A DNA stretch of 64,000 bases, from contig JAWZYV010012351.1 in the NCBI GenBank assembly GCA_038373885.1, positions 62,001 to 126,000 on the forward strand, given 5' to 3'. Below, in pieces: positions 41,641-52,290 of this stretch (position 1 is its first letter; every line of letters begins with the position of its first letter). The DNA comes from Cheiracanthium punctorium (lineage: Eukaryota; Arthropoda; Arachnida; Araneae; Cheiracanthiidae). Under the pieces are notes generated by a model that had not been told where the DNA came from, ran no database searches, and saw only the letters and a list, made by a program, of their open reading frames with translations. The position numbers and the translations under genes were made by a program.

Positions 41641-42078
41641 CAGAGGTTCCCAAACCGGGTGCTGCGGCACCCTAGGGTGCCACGAGAGTATGTCAGGGGT
41701 GCCGTGGAGATAATCAAGAAAAGTGTTTTGGTGGAGTATAATCAAATAATTTCCTCTGAACCCGTATCCTCAAGAAAGTGAGAGAAACCGATCATTAAGT
41801 GAGCTCAAACAAAAATATTTCAGTCAAGTTCAAGACTGTCCTGTAGCCTCTCTTTTATAGGAACTCCCTGAAATGGGGGTATTGTCAAAATTCTATATCC
41901 CTTTCCCAAGAGAGTACTTTCTTGATAGTTAGCCCTATAAACAAACAAACAAAAAAGTAAAATGCATCCAAACTGCTTCATTCTAACCTTCATATTCATA
42001 TTACTTTAAAGGAAATCTGCCGCGAAAGTTTTTAGCCTGAAAAGGCTGCCGCGGGGAAAAAAAGTTTGGGAACCCCTG
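41641..42078. mobile_element. hAT MITE, CAGAGGTTCCCAAAC family
   Basis: 438 bp. TIRs CAGAGGTTCCCAAAC / GTTTGGGAACCCCTG; exact 8-bp target duplication GTATAGTC at 41633-41640 and 42079-42086. Next to the left end, GGCACCCTAGGGTGCC palindrome. Non-coding. Confidence 0.96.
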
Positions 42079-42086
42079 GTATAGTC

Positions 42087-42240
42087 TAATGCTTTTAACA
42101 TTTTCCTCCCTGCGGACGCCTTCTAAAATTCCGAAAGAAATTAACGAACCCCTCTTGTAGTCGTTGTGTACTAGTACTAGTATATTATTTCTGCGAACCC
42201 CCTTATACACCTTCCGAACTCCTAGTAGACCGATGGTGTA
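42087..42240 (-). repeat. Fragment related to the hAT at 58205-58590
   Basis: 'cgccttctaaaattccgaaagaa' and 'gtcgttgtgtactagta' match 58230-58290. It lies just outside the MITE at 41641-42078. Confidence 0.5.
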
Positions 42241-42244
42241 GGTC

Positions 42245-42420
42245 AGGTATGGGCAACCTTTGTAAACTTGCAGGCCTAACTTCAAGATGTTAGCGAAATC
42301 GCGGGCCGTATGATTGGGATTTATATGGGATTTTGAATGGTTTATATGGGTTTTATAGAGGGTTTAAAATGTTCCGTGGCCGGATCAAAAGCCGTGGCGG
42401 GCCGGCGGTTGCCCATATGT
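42245..42420. mobile_element. Candidate hAT MITE, CAGGTATGGGCAACC
   Basis: CAGGTATGGGCAACC at the left and GGTTGCCCATATGTG at the right, 12 of 15 complementary. Flanks do not form a clear duplication. Interior 'gcgggccgtatg' and 'ggcgggccggcgg'. Confidence 0.55.
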
Positions 42421-42427
42421 GGTTTGG

Positions 42428-42570
42428 AAAATGCAATGTGTTGTGGGATTACGGCCAATTATCTACACTTGGGATCTAGGTCGATGGGTAGACTGTCCTC
42501 CGTGGGGGTCTTTCTAAAGTGTCCTAACAAACATATATACGCTATGTTTCGGACATTGACACATATAAAT
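42428..42570 (-). mobile_element. tRNA-derived SINE (type A), 3' part only
   Basis: Tail and body: 'ttgtgggattacggccaatt' and 'gggggtctttctaaagtgtc', then truncated after 'atacgctatgtttcgga'. Confidence 0.7.
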
Positions 42571-42703
42571 TGCCAGCAGTCAATAGTTACATGACAGACA
42601 AAAGGACAGAAAAACAGAAATAATAAGCACTGAGTTTTATTAAAACACGTCATTTTTTTTTTTTTTTTAATCTGTCAGTGCCAGTCGACCAATGGCTGAA
42701 TGG

Positions 42704-42856
42704 TTGTTGTTGTGGGATTACGGCCAATTATCTCCACGAAGGATCTAGAAGAGATGGGGTGCCCTCCGTTGGGGTTTTTCTAAGGGACCCTAACCCGTAT
42801 TTACGCTACGTTTCGGAGGAAACCACGGAAAACTCCGAACGGTTACGTCGGCGGTA
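42704..42856 (-). mobile_element. tRNA-derived SINE (type A), 3' part
   Basis: 'gttgttgttgtgggattacg', 'gccctccgttggggtttttc', 'ggaggaaaccacggaaaac' and 'ccgaacggttacgtcggcgg'. The head with the promoter boxes is missing where it meets the opposite-strand SINE at 42857. Confidence 0.75.
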
Positions 42857-43080
42857 AAAATTTCTGCCTTCGGTAGATGGCTGGAGTACAGTCTTCTACC
42901 CTTTAGTGTGACTATCGATCTAATGGTCTGGAGATTTGGACGGTTTTCTCCAGATGTAAGGATACACGTTAGAACCCCTTAAAAAGTCCTCCTCCGGACG
43001 AAGTCATTGGGGAATGACTTCCCCCCTCCCGCATCCCTCATGGAGACAGGCCTCGTGTGACATTGGCTAAACCACAAGCA
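42857..43080 (+). mobile_element. tRNA-derived SINE (type B), head truncated
   Basis: 'ggtagatggctggagtac', 'atcgatctaatggtctggag', 'ggttttctccagatgtaa', 'ttagaaccccttaaaaagtc', 'gaatgacttc'. It directly abuts the minus-strand type A copy, tails pointing outward. Confidence 0.7.
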
Positions 43081-43645
43081 CTCAGCGCCATCTAAAAGTG
43101 AACGTCAGATAAATTCTGTGTCCAACGCAGTGGTGCAGAGCTGGGGCACGGGGGGGGGGGTGCAAGGAAGGGGCATGTGCCCCCGGACGCCGCACCCAAA
43201 TTCTGCATAGGATATTTCCCATTGCATTTTGGCAAATAGGAGGGGCGCGCAAAACTCCAGTTGGAATCCGTTAGATCAGCGGGCGTTGAAACCGAAGCTC
43301 TATCTCTGGTTTGCATCTACTTTAATACAACTGTCGGGACAGGAAAAGAAGCAAAATGGCGTTCACAATCTCGCTTGTTATGATGGCAAGACCACCCAAA
43401 AGCACGCGTGTTTTTGCGTCAAAAAAATAAACCTAAAGGGTTAAATATGAAAATGCCAGCCTACCTGTGCCTTAAAAATCCAACATGGTGGAAGATAAAT
43501 ACACCACAGGCCTTATACTTGTCTCACGGAACTAGGCACTATTTAAAGACGATTTAAAAATAGTTTTCCCCTCTCTCCCGTTAGAGGTGGCAGGTTGGAA
43601 ACGAAGGGGGGAAAGGAAGATGGCTATGATACGGAAATTGATACT
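43081..43645. other. Unassigned stretch with one hAT-type end
   Basis: CAGTGGTGCAGAGCTGGGGC then a G10 tract at 43129-43160 is a hAT-style left end, but no partner was found. Short frames only. Confidence 0.35.
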
Positions 43646-43880
43646 TGCTCCGTTTTGGAAGACTTTAACTCATATTTTTATCAATGCTTTCCGGCGAAAT
43701 TGGAAACAAAAAAAGATAAATCATGCCAAACGCATCGATTATAAAACGTTTTACAACACAACAATTTTGCTCCGAATTTGGCGATGTATTGTACTTAAAT
43801 CTGCAGAGATTTTAGTTTAGTGGTTAAGGCAAAGAGATACGAAGGCTAGCCACCTAAGAACGGGGGTGGGATTCCTTAGG
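43646..43880 (+). repeat. Left part of the foldback-like dispersed repeat
   Basis: 'aaagataaatcatgccaaacg', 'gattataaaacgtttt' and 'ccgaatttggcgatgta' correspond to 34605-34700. Interrupted at about 43885-44165 by a SINE. Confidence 0.55.
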
Positions 43881-43920
43881 CTCAAGATCTTTTTAAGGGT
43901 TTCTGATGCGTAAGTCTATT

Positions 43921-44165
43921 AATTAGGTTGTTGTGTGTGATTACGGCAACGCTACACTAGGGCGATCTGCCAAGGGAGGGGTGCCTTGCTAGGAGGACTT
44001 TCTAATCGGTTCCAACGCGTATTCACGTTACATCTGGAGAAAACCTACCAAAACTTCAGACCGTTAGATCGACGGCCGCGCTATGGGACCCGAACCCAGG
44101 ACCTTCACACTTCGGCCATCTACCATTTTCAGTGGCATAACCACTGTGCCATGGTGAGGCCTATT
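43921..44165 (-). mobile_element. tRNA-derived SINE (type B), well preserved
   Basis: Minus strand: A box in GCCTCACCATGGCACAGTGG, 'ccactgaaaatggtagatgg', B box in CCTGGGTTCGGGTCCC, body 'ggccgtcgatctaacggtct', 'ggttttctccagatgtaacg', tail 'gttgccgtaatcacacacaa'. The best type B copy here. Confidence 0.9.
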
Positions 44166-44379
44166 AATTAGAGAGAGAGAGTAACGGATTTTTAATATTC
44201 CGAATGAAATCGCCATATCTTAATGCTATCATATTAGGAAATTTTTGATTTCCCGCTAAAAAGGAAAATATTTCCAATCTGGGTACATTTTTGGGTATGT
44301 TCGAAAAAATTTTCATATCATAATTGGCGACATTTTTAGGGATACACATGATCGTCGTTGGACCATTAGCTAACCATGT

Positions 44380-44990
44380 AATAGGATGATATCGTGCTTA
44401 AAATTTGTAAATGTCTATAAAACTGCCATTGACAGTAATGCATTGGAATTCTTTTGAGTGCTCCTATACAAGAACTATAAAAGACAGAAGCACTAGTTTT
44501 GATGGATAGCTCTATGTTGTAATCCTTAATAACATACATCTGTTTCGTTTGAAATACCCGAATATCGCTAAATTACGCTAGAATGACTGTCCCAAGTTAG
44601 AACTGTCCATACAGGAAATTTCCTGTCCTGAAACTGTCCATACAGGGAATTGGAAAAATATACAATTTTGTGAAACCCTGCACCTTTCAGTTTGGAGCGC
44701 AACCTGTCATAAACTTCAGTATTTTTAACGCTTTCCAACAAGGTTGAAAAGTGTTTAGGATTTCAGTTTGTCTGTCTGTCCGTCCGTCCGTGCTCTAACT
44801 GCTGCAAATGTACATAGATTACTACGAAATTTATGTATGTTATTCCTACTTACAGTAATACGTACCCTATTGAAAATGGTGTATGTAGTATTTATCTATC
44901 TTTTACAGGAGTATTCAAAAGAATTTCAATACATTGAGGTCGATGGACATTCTAACTTATGGACATGTCCCAAGTTCTAACTTATTTGTT
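44380..44990 (+). repeat. Right part of the foldback-like dispersed repeat
   Basis: 'gtaatgcattggaattcttt', 'aatacccgaatatcgctaaa', then 'tttccaacaaggttgaaaag', TTTGTCTGTCTGTCCGTCCG, 'gctctaactgctgcaaatgt' and 'cctattgaaaatggtgtatg'. Counterparts at 34880-35245 and 45830-46000. The short ORF starting in the GTCTGTCC tract is a repeat product. Confidence 0.65.
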
Positions 44991-45013
44991 ATCCAGTAGC
45001 ATTAGTATTAATA

Positions 45014-45707
45014 CAATGACCTCTCACTTATACGACTCTCAGTTAAGCGACTTTCTCGGTTATAAGCCAAATTCACTTAGTGCTGTCCGCACTTCATAGG
45101 AAATAATGCTAATTCTCTCACTTATACGATGTTTTAAATGGTTCCAGCGATTACCCAGGAATTCATTTTATAATCTTTAAGTACAAATCATGCACGTTTT
45201 CTTACCTTTATCCTGCCACTGCTGTAAAAGTGTATAATCAATAATGAGTAACATTTCTCATCTGTGTTATTAACGATGAAATCTACGGCGGAAGGAATGG
45301 TTGTATGTCTATCAAAATGATTATTCCCAAAACAGCTTGAAAGCTTTATCAATCTTAGACATTTTCTATTTTCATCGACTACAGAGGCAAACTAATGTTA
45401 CTTCTTTCTTTCGTTCGTTTTTCTTTTGTTTTAGTAAATCTTTAAAATGAAGTGTTAAGTAACCAACAACTTTGTATTTTGTGAACTTTTTAAATATTTT
45501 ATGTACCATTTTTTAAAAATATTTTACAAATTTTGTTAAAATATGTTCTTAGAAATCAAAACTTAAATTTTATTTCTAATACTGGTAAAGTAATTAACGC
45601 AAATAAAATTTTAAACCTGTATAATAAGACGATCTCTCACTTAAACGACTCTCTCAGTTATACAACTTTTTTCTACGGTCCCCTGAAAGTCGTATGTGAG
45701 AGGTAAC
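45014..45707. mobile_element. pogo/Tigger-like non-autonomous element
   Basis: Left TA|CAATGACCTCTCACTTATAC, GACTCTCAGTTAAGCGACTT; right 'aaagtcgtatgtgagaggtaac|ta' (split). The ACCTC..TTAT.CGAC terminal style is that of Tigger/pogo elements, and the TA flanks agree. A second internal copy of CTCTCACTTA(T/A)ACGA occurs at both ends (45117, 45633). 694 bp, no coding. Confidence 0.7.
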
Positions 45708-45829
45708 TAAGATTGCCAATTTGATGGAATGTCTTTTATAAGAAATGTGATTATTAACGGTGTTTATCGTTAATAATGTTCGATATTTATCGTTTAACGT
45801 TGTTTCATTCTTCTGTTTTTTTTTTTACA

Positions 45830-46135
45830 TTTCCAACAAGGTTGAAAATTGTCTATGATTTCGGTTTGTTTGTCCGTCCAGCCGTGCTTTAACTGCCTGA
45901 ATATGCGTCGGTCACACAAAATGTATACATGTCATTTCTACGTACCGTACCATGAATGTATTGAACGTTTCCTATGGATGCCCTTGTAAATCGATTGTAT
46001 GTGGTATGTACATCCTCTATATAGACATAGCAACGAAAAAAAGAAAAATGGTCGAACATTTACGGTGGTTACAGTATGGAACAGACAAACAGGATTAAAA
46101 CACTTTTCAGCTTTGTTGGAGAGCATTTCTGAACT
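45830..46135 (+). repeat. Third copy of the TTTCCAACAAGGTTGAAAA repeat
   Basis: 'catttccaacaaggttgaaa', 'cggtttgtttgtccgtcc', 'gctttaactgcctgaatatg' match 44720-44830; the end 'cacttttcagctttgttgg' is the inverted start, so the repeat is bounded by an inverted pair of about 20 bp. Confidence 0.6.
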
Positions 46136-46140
46136 CAAAC

Positions 46141-46169
46141 CGATAATAAATAAATAAATAAATAAATAA
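46141..46169. repeat. (AAAT)n microsatellite
   Basis: About seven AAAT units. Confidence 0.9.
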
Positions 46170-48141
46170 GCTTTCCTTTTTTTACGAATTGTTGAGTTTT
46201 TGCACGTTATTCATTCAAAAGAAATTAGCATGAATCTCTCTATTCTAAAAAAAAGTAAAGGCCGCAGGTGCTGTCAAAGCTTGTTGACCGATCTCCTCCT
46301 AAACCGTAGGGATTTGAGTTTCGACTAAGGTGCCCACAGATTCGAAAAATTCCGAGGAACCTGCTAAGCTGATTTAAATTACGAAAATCGAATTATTTTA
46401 GAAGATATTAATAAAAAAACTGAAAAAATAAACAGAATGGTTGCCAGATTTGGCATAAAATCATTCATTCCTTTGCAACAAGGCGTTTCTAAGTATCTAG
46501 AATCGCGTGAAATTTACAAACATGAGTTAGAATTACGCCTATTTTACGCTAAAATAAAAATTATATGAAATAAGTAACTCAAAATGTGTTACACAAAGTT
46601 GATAATTTTCAAATAGTAAGTTCGCTTAGACAGCAGGAGTTTAGAATTAGCGATTATTCGTTTTTCCAAAACAGAATAACTAATATCTTCAAAATGAAAA
46701 ATAATTAAAATGCAGATTATTTTAAAGGCGGTTCTCGTCCAGCTGGATTATTTGCTACCAGTAGAAATATTTGGCGGCGTTAATTATGCCGTTATAGCAG
46801 TTATAGTACACTTTGGATATTTGCTAGCGCGACGAGATGGTATAATTCGTGGTGTTAAGTACGCCAATCTGCAAACGATTATGTAAATGAAAATATGGAT
46901 AACGGTTTTCCGGTAACCTTAAATGAACAGTAAATATAGGTTGTGAGCATGTGTAAATCGCCAAATAATGAAAAGTCGCCATTGGTGGCAGGCTATTCTA
47001 TCTGTTCCGTAGCTTTTATTAACTTTACATGTATGCAAGTCGCCAAATAATGAAAAATCTCCATGGGTGGCAAATTCGCAAGGTGTCCAATAGGTTTTCC
47101 ATTATTAAAAATACAGCTGAAACAGATGTTCTGATTTTATTACCCTTTAGCTCCTAATTAATATAACTTTTGAATGGCAACATTAAATATCATTGTGTTT
47201 CTGAGGAGTGCAAATAATTTTTCCAGCGATTATCAGCGGAGTCCGCACTCCAGGTGGAGTATAGCTCAGGACCCGTACAACACGGATTCCCATAACAAAA
47301 TATCTTCCGTGTTATGAGGGGGAGGGGGTCTGCTGTAGTGTGAAGTTTAAAATTTTTATGTACCAATGAAGATGCAAGAACCAAGCAATGTGTAGCTCAG
47401 TAACATTCTATCTGATCCAATCTTCGGGTTTTGTCTGTTGAAATTATGTCTTTTTTACGAATAAGCCTGATTAGGGGCCGAATGCTTCATACGAAAAGCG
47501 AGCGTAGCGAGTCTGGGCGTCACCTCCGATATAGAAGGCCTCCACACCGATTAAAAATGGCCGACTCCGTAGTTCAGTGCTCTGCGTTCATTTGAATGAG
47601 TTTTGACCGAAAAAGTGCCCAACCTTTTCTTTTCGAACAGTAAATAAAATATCCATTCACATGAAACTGCCTTTATGAGAATGGAAAAATTCTTCATAAG
47701 AACTTACCACTTTAATTTGAAAAAAAAAATATCCATTTCATAAATTTATTACATCAAATTCAACGTCTTTTCATGGGTATTTATTTAATAGTATTCTTAT
47801 GCAGCAGTGAAATCACATTTAGATTAAATTGAATTATTATATATTGGAAAAGTCCTCTGAAGCATTTAAGTTTGTGGTTTAAACTATTAAAAGTATTACT
47901 TTTTTATAGAATATACTTAATCCATAAAAATCAATGCTTGATTAGCAAAATTTCAGCTTTTTTGCAAGAGGGAAAGATGTTTTCATATTAAACACTTTTT
48001 TAAATTGAGTAGCAGTTTAAGTAGTCAAAATGCAAATTTCTACTGTATTTGGGTAGAAAAAAAAAAACTCTTTTCGGTATAAATACAACACTCATTTCAA
48101 GATTTGGTAAAATCATACAAGACGGTGCCCCTCATGTAAAC

Positions 48142-48262
48142 ACGGCGATAGCCGCTGGAGCTTAGCGATCGCCAAGTGCGAGCGCTACAGACCTTGGCGC
48201 CAAGCTCCAGCCATGGCGCCAAGCCTCCCTGGCGACCGCCAAGCTCCAACGACTATCGCCGT
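48142..48262. repeat. GC-rich foldback block
   Basis: ACGGCGATAGCCGCTGGAGC at the left is mirrored by GCTCCAACGACTATCGCCGT at the right. Between them a second palindrome set of CTTGGCGCCAAG-type words. It would fold into a long hairpin. Possibly a small foldback element within the 3.2-kb element. Confidence 0.75.
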
Positions 48263-48866
48263 CTTGTGACGAATAAACACTAGTATATACCACTAAAATT
48301 TTACAAAGAAACACAAATTCTAAGTAAATGACACTATATAAAACAGTCAAATCCACAGCAAAACATTAGAAAAAGTACAATTAAAGAAGCACTTACCTCA
48401 CTTCCCCCCCCCCATTCTATATTCCACACATCCATACTAACGAAGAAATTCCCCGAGACGCTCACTAACTTACGTTAAAGGGTCCGTAAAACGGAATCAA
48501 AAACACAAGGAAAAGTAAACACAAACTTATTCGACTCAGAATCAAAGAACACCAAACTTCAATCTTCATGCAATTAACACTAAATGAAAATTCTATACTT
48601 CAAATGCACCGCGTTTAATTATCAGAATTGCCACTCAGATTCTGATAAAAAAAACAAAAAAAAAACGATTTTCCAGACCAACATGTGATATAAAATCCAG
48701 ACGATTTTCAAGTTTATGACGTCAGCTTTACATATGTTCTCCAAGGGCGGAAGCAGAAACTCTTTCGGAGGGGGGCGCAAATAGTGAATATTCATTTTAT
48801 CTAGTATAAAGCCTGCTAAATATTGGTAAAAGCCCCATTTATGCAGTGTAAAAACATTTTTCTCGG

Positions 48867-49367
48867 AGGGCGCGCGAGCCACTCTGCGAGACCCCAAAAA
48901 AAACATCAGTGGGTCCAGCTACCGCCTCAAAAGGGCCCCCCCAAAAATATGATAACGCGGGCCCCTCTGCGAGACCCAAAAAAACATTAGTGGGTCCGGG
49001 CGGGCCCCTCTGCGAGATCCCAAAAGAACATCAGTGGGTCCGGCCAACGCCTCAAAAGGGCCCCCTCGAAAATATGCTATCGTTTACTCCTCTGCGAGAC
49101 CCCAAAAAAACATCATGGGTCCGGCCATTGCCTCAAGGGTGCCCCCTCGAAAATATGCTAACGCGGGCCCCTCTGCGAGATCCAAAAAAAAAACATCAGT
49201 GGGTCCGGCCACCGCCTCAAGGGGGCCCCCTCGAAAATATGCTAACGCGGGCCCCTCTGCGAGACCCAAAAAAAACATCAGTGGGTCCGGCCACCGCCTC
49301 AAAAGGGCCCCTCGAATATGCTAACGCGGGCCCCTCTGCGAGACCCCAAAAAAAAACATTAGTACAA
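48867..49367 (+). repeat. ~84-bp tandem array, about 6 units
   Basis: Unit: GAGACCCCAAAAAAAACATC, AGTGGGTCCGGCCACCGCCT, CAAAAGGGCCCCCTCGAAAA, TATGCTAACGCGGGCCCCTC, TGC. Same family as 6311-6722 but opposite orientation and better preserved. Long frames across it on both strands (e.g. 48909-49382) are periodic repeat products without start context and are not called as genes. Confidence 0.9.
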
Positions 49368-49379
49368 GTTCAAGCAAAT

Positions 49380-50700
49380 TAGAATAGTAGACGAAACAGG
49401 AAAAAATGAAAAATAACAATAACGCATGCGCAAAACGCAAATTAACAGCTTAGTGACGTCAAATTGAGCAAGCGAATTCGTTACATTCATCTGCTTACGT
49501 CACACATACACAGTAGCTAGATTAAAAAACAACTATTACGCATGCCCGAAAGTGCAAGAAATTTCGCTTCTTTCAATAGTTCTAAATTATCCAATTTACA
49601 ATATTTCACGCATTATCATTCCTCTAAAAAAAAAACGTCGCCAAGCTCTACACATTTCTTTATGGTTGCCAGTCAAACTACCATCGGCAGGGTACTTTAC
49701 TAACGTTGAACATCGCTCACGATGTCGCCAGAACCAAGGGGCACCGGATACGGAACATAGGCCCAAGATTTTTATCAATCTAATAAAAATGTATGTAAAA
49801 TTAGGTATTTACGTATAATCCCGGCGGCGGTCCGACAAGACAAAGGATTTTTCGCCAAGATAAATGCCGGACACATGAAATTATAGATAGGTTGCTATTC
49901 TTATGAGCCTAGAAATCATTAGAACAACGGAAGTGCTAGATATTTTTTTGGCTTTTGGCGACAAAATTCCTTATATCTAAGTCCTCTATATCTCTTGAAT
50001 CATGTAATATAATCGAATAAATTTATATACACCATAAATAGTTCTTTTTAGTGCATTGTGAGTAACATGTAAAAATATTTTTATGTGTTGTTAGCCTCTT
50101 CAATTTTAGATATAAAAGAAATCCCCATTGGAAATACCACGTAAAAAATTTACATTTGGCTCATTATCTCGAAGTGATTTTTTCAAAATTCGAATTATAA
50201 ATAACTCAATAACACATGAGCAATATTAAAAGCAAGATTACATATTATTTAAGTACAGACAATATTCATGCATCATGGCAACCAATCACGTCAAGTTTTA
50301 ACACGTAATTCTATTAAATAATTTAATTATGCCATTGAAATTCGCGTAACTTGGCGACTATTGTCATAATACAATTAACAATAATGGAAATAACGATTAA
50401 AAAAAATTTTGCGTATTTGAACAAAATTTTGAACATTCATAACTTAGTTATTTTTTATGATTTTAGAATAAATTTGGTATCAAATTACTGGTAATGGAAA
50501 GATCTTTAAAATGATATATGAGTCATCATTCCCACTTACCTTCTCCCTGTAAAAATTAGCTTCTGAACGAAGAGCTTATAACTGACAAGACAACTCTTCA
50601 GACAGAGAGTAGTATACTCACGAGCACGTCAAAACTAGATGTAAACATGTGAATAAAGCAACGGAGTTTGGACTACGGAATGCGCCATCGTGTCAATTTT
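49380..50700. other. AT-rich interior of the 3.2-kb TIR element
   Basis: No transposase motif, no internal repeat recognised. Small GC-richer part at 49650-49760. Confidence 0.4.
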
Positions 50701-50815
50701 TGTATTCGGTGCGTAGGCCTTCTATATCGGAGGTGACGGTCTGGGGGCCTTGGCCCCTAGTGTCATAAGATACAAATAAAATAAAATCGAATCACGAATC
50801 ATTTGATGCAGAGCA

Positions 50816-51845
50816 CAGTGGCGGCTCGTGGGATACAGCAAGTAGAGCCGGGCTGCACTTGAAATTGTCAACACATACTTTAAAATAATTTATTCTACTA
50901 AATTACTTAAATTCAGATTAGAATTATGGAATTTCTAATAAATTAAAAAAAAAAATCTAAAACAAAAAACAACGTGTTGTAGTAACTGCCGGATCGCTCA
51001 TTCAGAGAAAAGCCCTTTAATCTTCCCGCAATTCAACTGTGAGTCTCGGAGGCCTCGGTACAGCCCTCACAGCCGATCAAGAAATTGGCAGCACCGTTGC
51101 TATGGCAACGAGTTTGTAAGCAGTCTCTCCGGCATAGGGAGTTAGTAGCTAAGTACAGCTGATGAAAGATTTTCAAACGACGGCTGCAATGAATTCGACT
51201 GACTGATTGGCTCGAGAAGTGAGGGAGGGGTACGGAGAATATATGTTCGGCAAACTCTCGACTTTATATTGCTGAATTTATCAAGAAGGTAAGCCTGGCT
51301 TATGAATGGACAATTACCCATCAAAGCAGTATTTTTTTTAAAGTAAGCAAGAACTGGCATTTAGAGGACATGGCGAGCGAGAAAATTCTTTAAACAGGGG
51401 AAATTTTAAAGAGCTTTTAAAATTATAGATATCTGATTTAAAACAACGCCTTTTTATGAGGACATCACTGACAGATTCGCAAGTTTAAAAGAAAGGGGGA
51501 TTCATTTGACTTATAAAAAATAAGTAAGTTTTCTTTTTTTTTTTTTTTTCTTTCCTTCTGAACTTATCGTTACAAAAGAAAGTTGCAAGGAAACTTCGAA
51601 TCAGACGCGGATTAATGCAATTTTGAGGATAAGAGCGGCTGGTTGAAATTTATGTAAATTTTATGGAAGTAAAATAGGATCTCTTGCATTTTTTATGTAA
51701 TTTCTTTTTCCTCGGTGAGGGCTCAATCCGCCAGTTTTCGAATTCAGTAACAAAGATTTTCCATTCCTGTGGGGGGCAAGGGGTGGGGGGGGGGAGCTCA
51801 TTTGCTTCCGGCTGCACTAACAAATTTGACCACGGGCCGCCACTG
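50816..51845. mobile_element. hAT element, CAGTGGCGGCTCGTGG family, copy 1
   Basis: 1030 bp. 16-bp TIRs CAGTGGCGGCTCGTGG / CCACGGGCCGCCACTG (one mismatch) and exact 8-bp target duplication GCAGAGCA at 50808-50815 and 51846-51853. Non-coding: only short open frames; a G11 tract precedes the right end. Near-identical layout to copy 2. Confidence 0.97.
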
Positions 51846-51869
51846 GCAGAGCATATACAGATATGAACT

Positions 51870-52290
51870 CGCTGCCAGCTGTGTCAAAAATCTTCTTTAT
51901 CTCTATAACGCCAGAAAGGCTATTCGGTCGACCGGCATGTTGTTGGCAGTTAAATGGATCGATGGCAACGACGGTACTTTTTCAGAGTTGGGACATTTTA
52001 AAAACACTTTTTTTGAGACTAGCTGTGAAACCACCTATTTTCAACGTTTTCAACTGTCAGTCGCAGAAAATATGGTTAAATGTTCCCTAAACCGAAAAAG
52101 TACACCCGCTGCCATTACTCGCGTTTACAACCAGCAACAAAGCGGTCAATCGAATAACCCAACGCGTGCTACAGAGTTACAGAGCGGTGGTAGTTAGCTC
52201 GAAAGATGGCAACGGGTGTACTTTTTCAGCGTTGGGCACTGTATAAAGTTGTTCTTCTATATAGATGTGAAACTGTTGAGCATTAAAGTG
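51870..52290. mobile_element. Diverged piggyBac-like foldback relative
   Basis: 'gccagctgtgtcaaaaa', 'gttggcagttaaatggatcg', 'atggcaacgacggtactttt' follow the order of the foldback family's right arm. CGAAAAAGTACACCCGCTGC (52100) and GCAACGGGTGTACTTTTTCA (52209) form its mirrored arms, and 'agcattaaagtgttaa' recalls the terminus. A distinct subfamily; the 142-aa open frame across it (51769-52197) is a reading of the repeat. Confidence 0.55.

Larger units (their letters stand above)
47518..50738. mobile_element. 3.2-kb TIR element, CGTCACCTCC ends, superfamily unclear
   Basis: Both ends read CGTCACCTCCGATATAGAAG then GCCT, 24 identical bases, after which similarity fades (..CACCGA.TA). Flanked by GTCTGGG at 47511-47517 and 50739-50745, one copy of which exists at the empty site in 29205-29230. 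That proves the insertion and gives a 7-bp duplication. Interior is AT-rich with no transposase recognised; it includes a hairpin MITE-like block (48142-48262) and the 84-bp array (48867-49367). Confidence 0.88.
46244..50760 (+). mobile_element. Helitron-like element (copy 2), split by a 3.2-kb TIR element
   Basis: Parallels 27942-29230 from TCTAAAAAAAAGTAAAGG onward, with only scattered differences, up to GAGTCTGGG at 47517, and resumes at 50739 with GTCTGGGGGCCTTGGCCCCT and AG|T. The 3.2 kb between is a separate insertion. Confidence 0.75.

Noticed and set aside
43921..44165. tRNA gene candidate
   Set aside because: Same reason: SINE head with type B body, many copies in the window.
48909..49382. 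157-aa ORF with repeated sequence
   Set aside because: Exactly periodic with the 84-bp DNA repeat and open in other frames too, so not evidence of a gene.
51769..52197. 142-aa ORF
   Set aside because: Starts inside a hAT terminus (G-tract) and runs through a palindromic repeat relative; no known domain.
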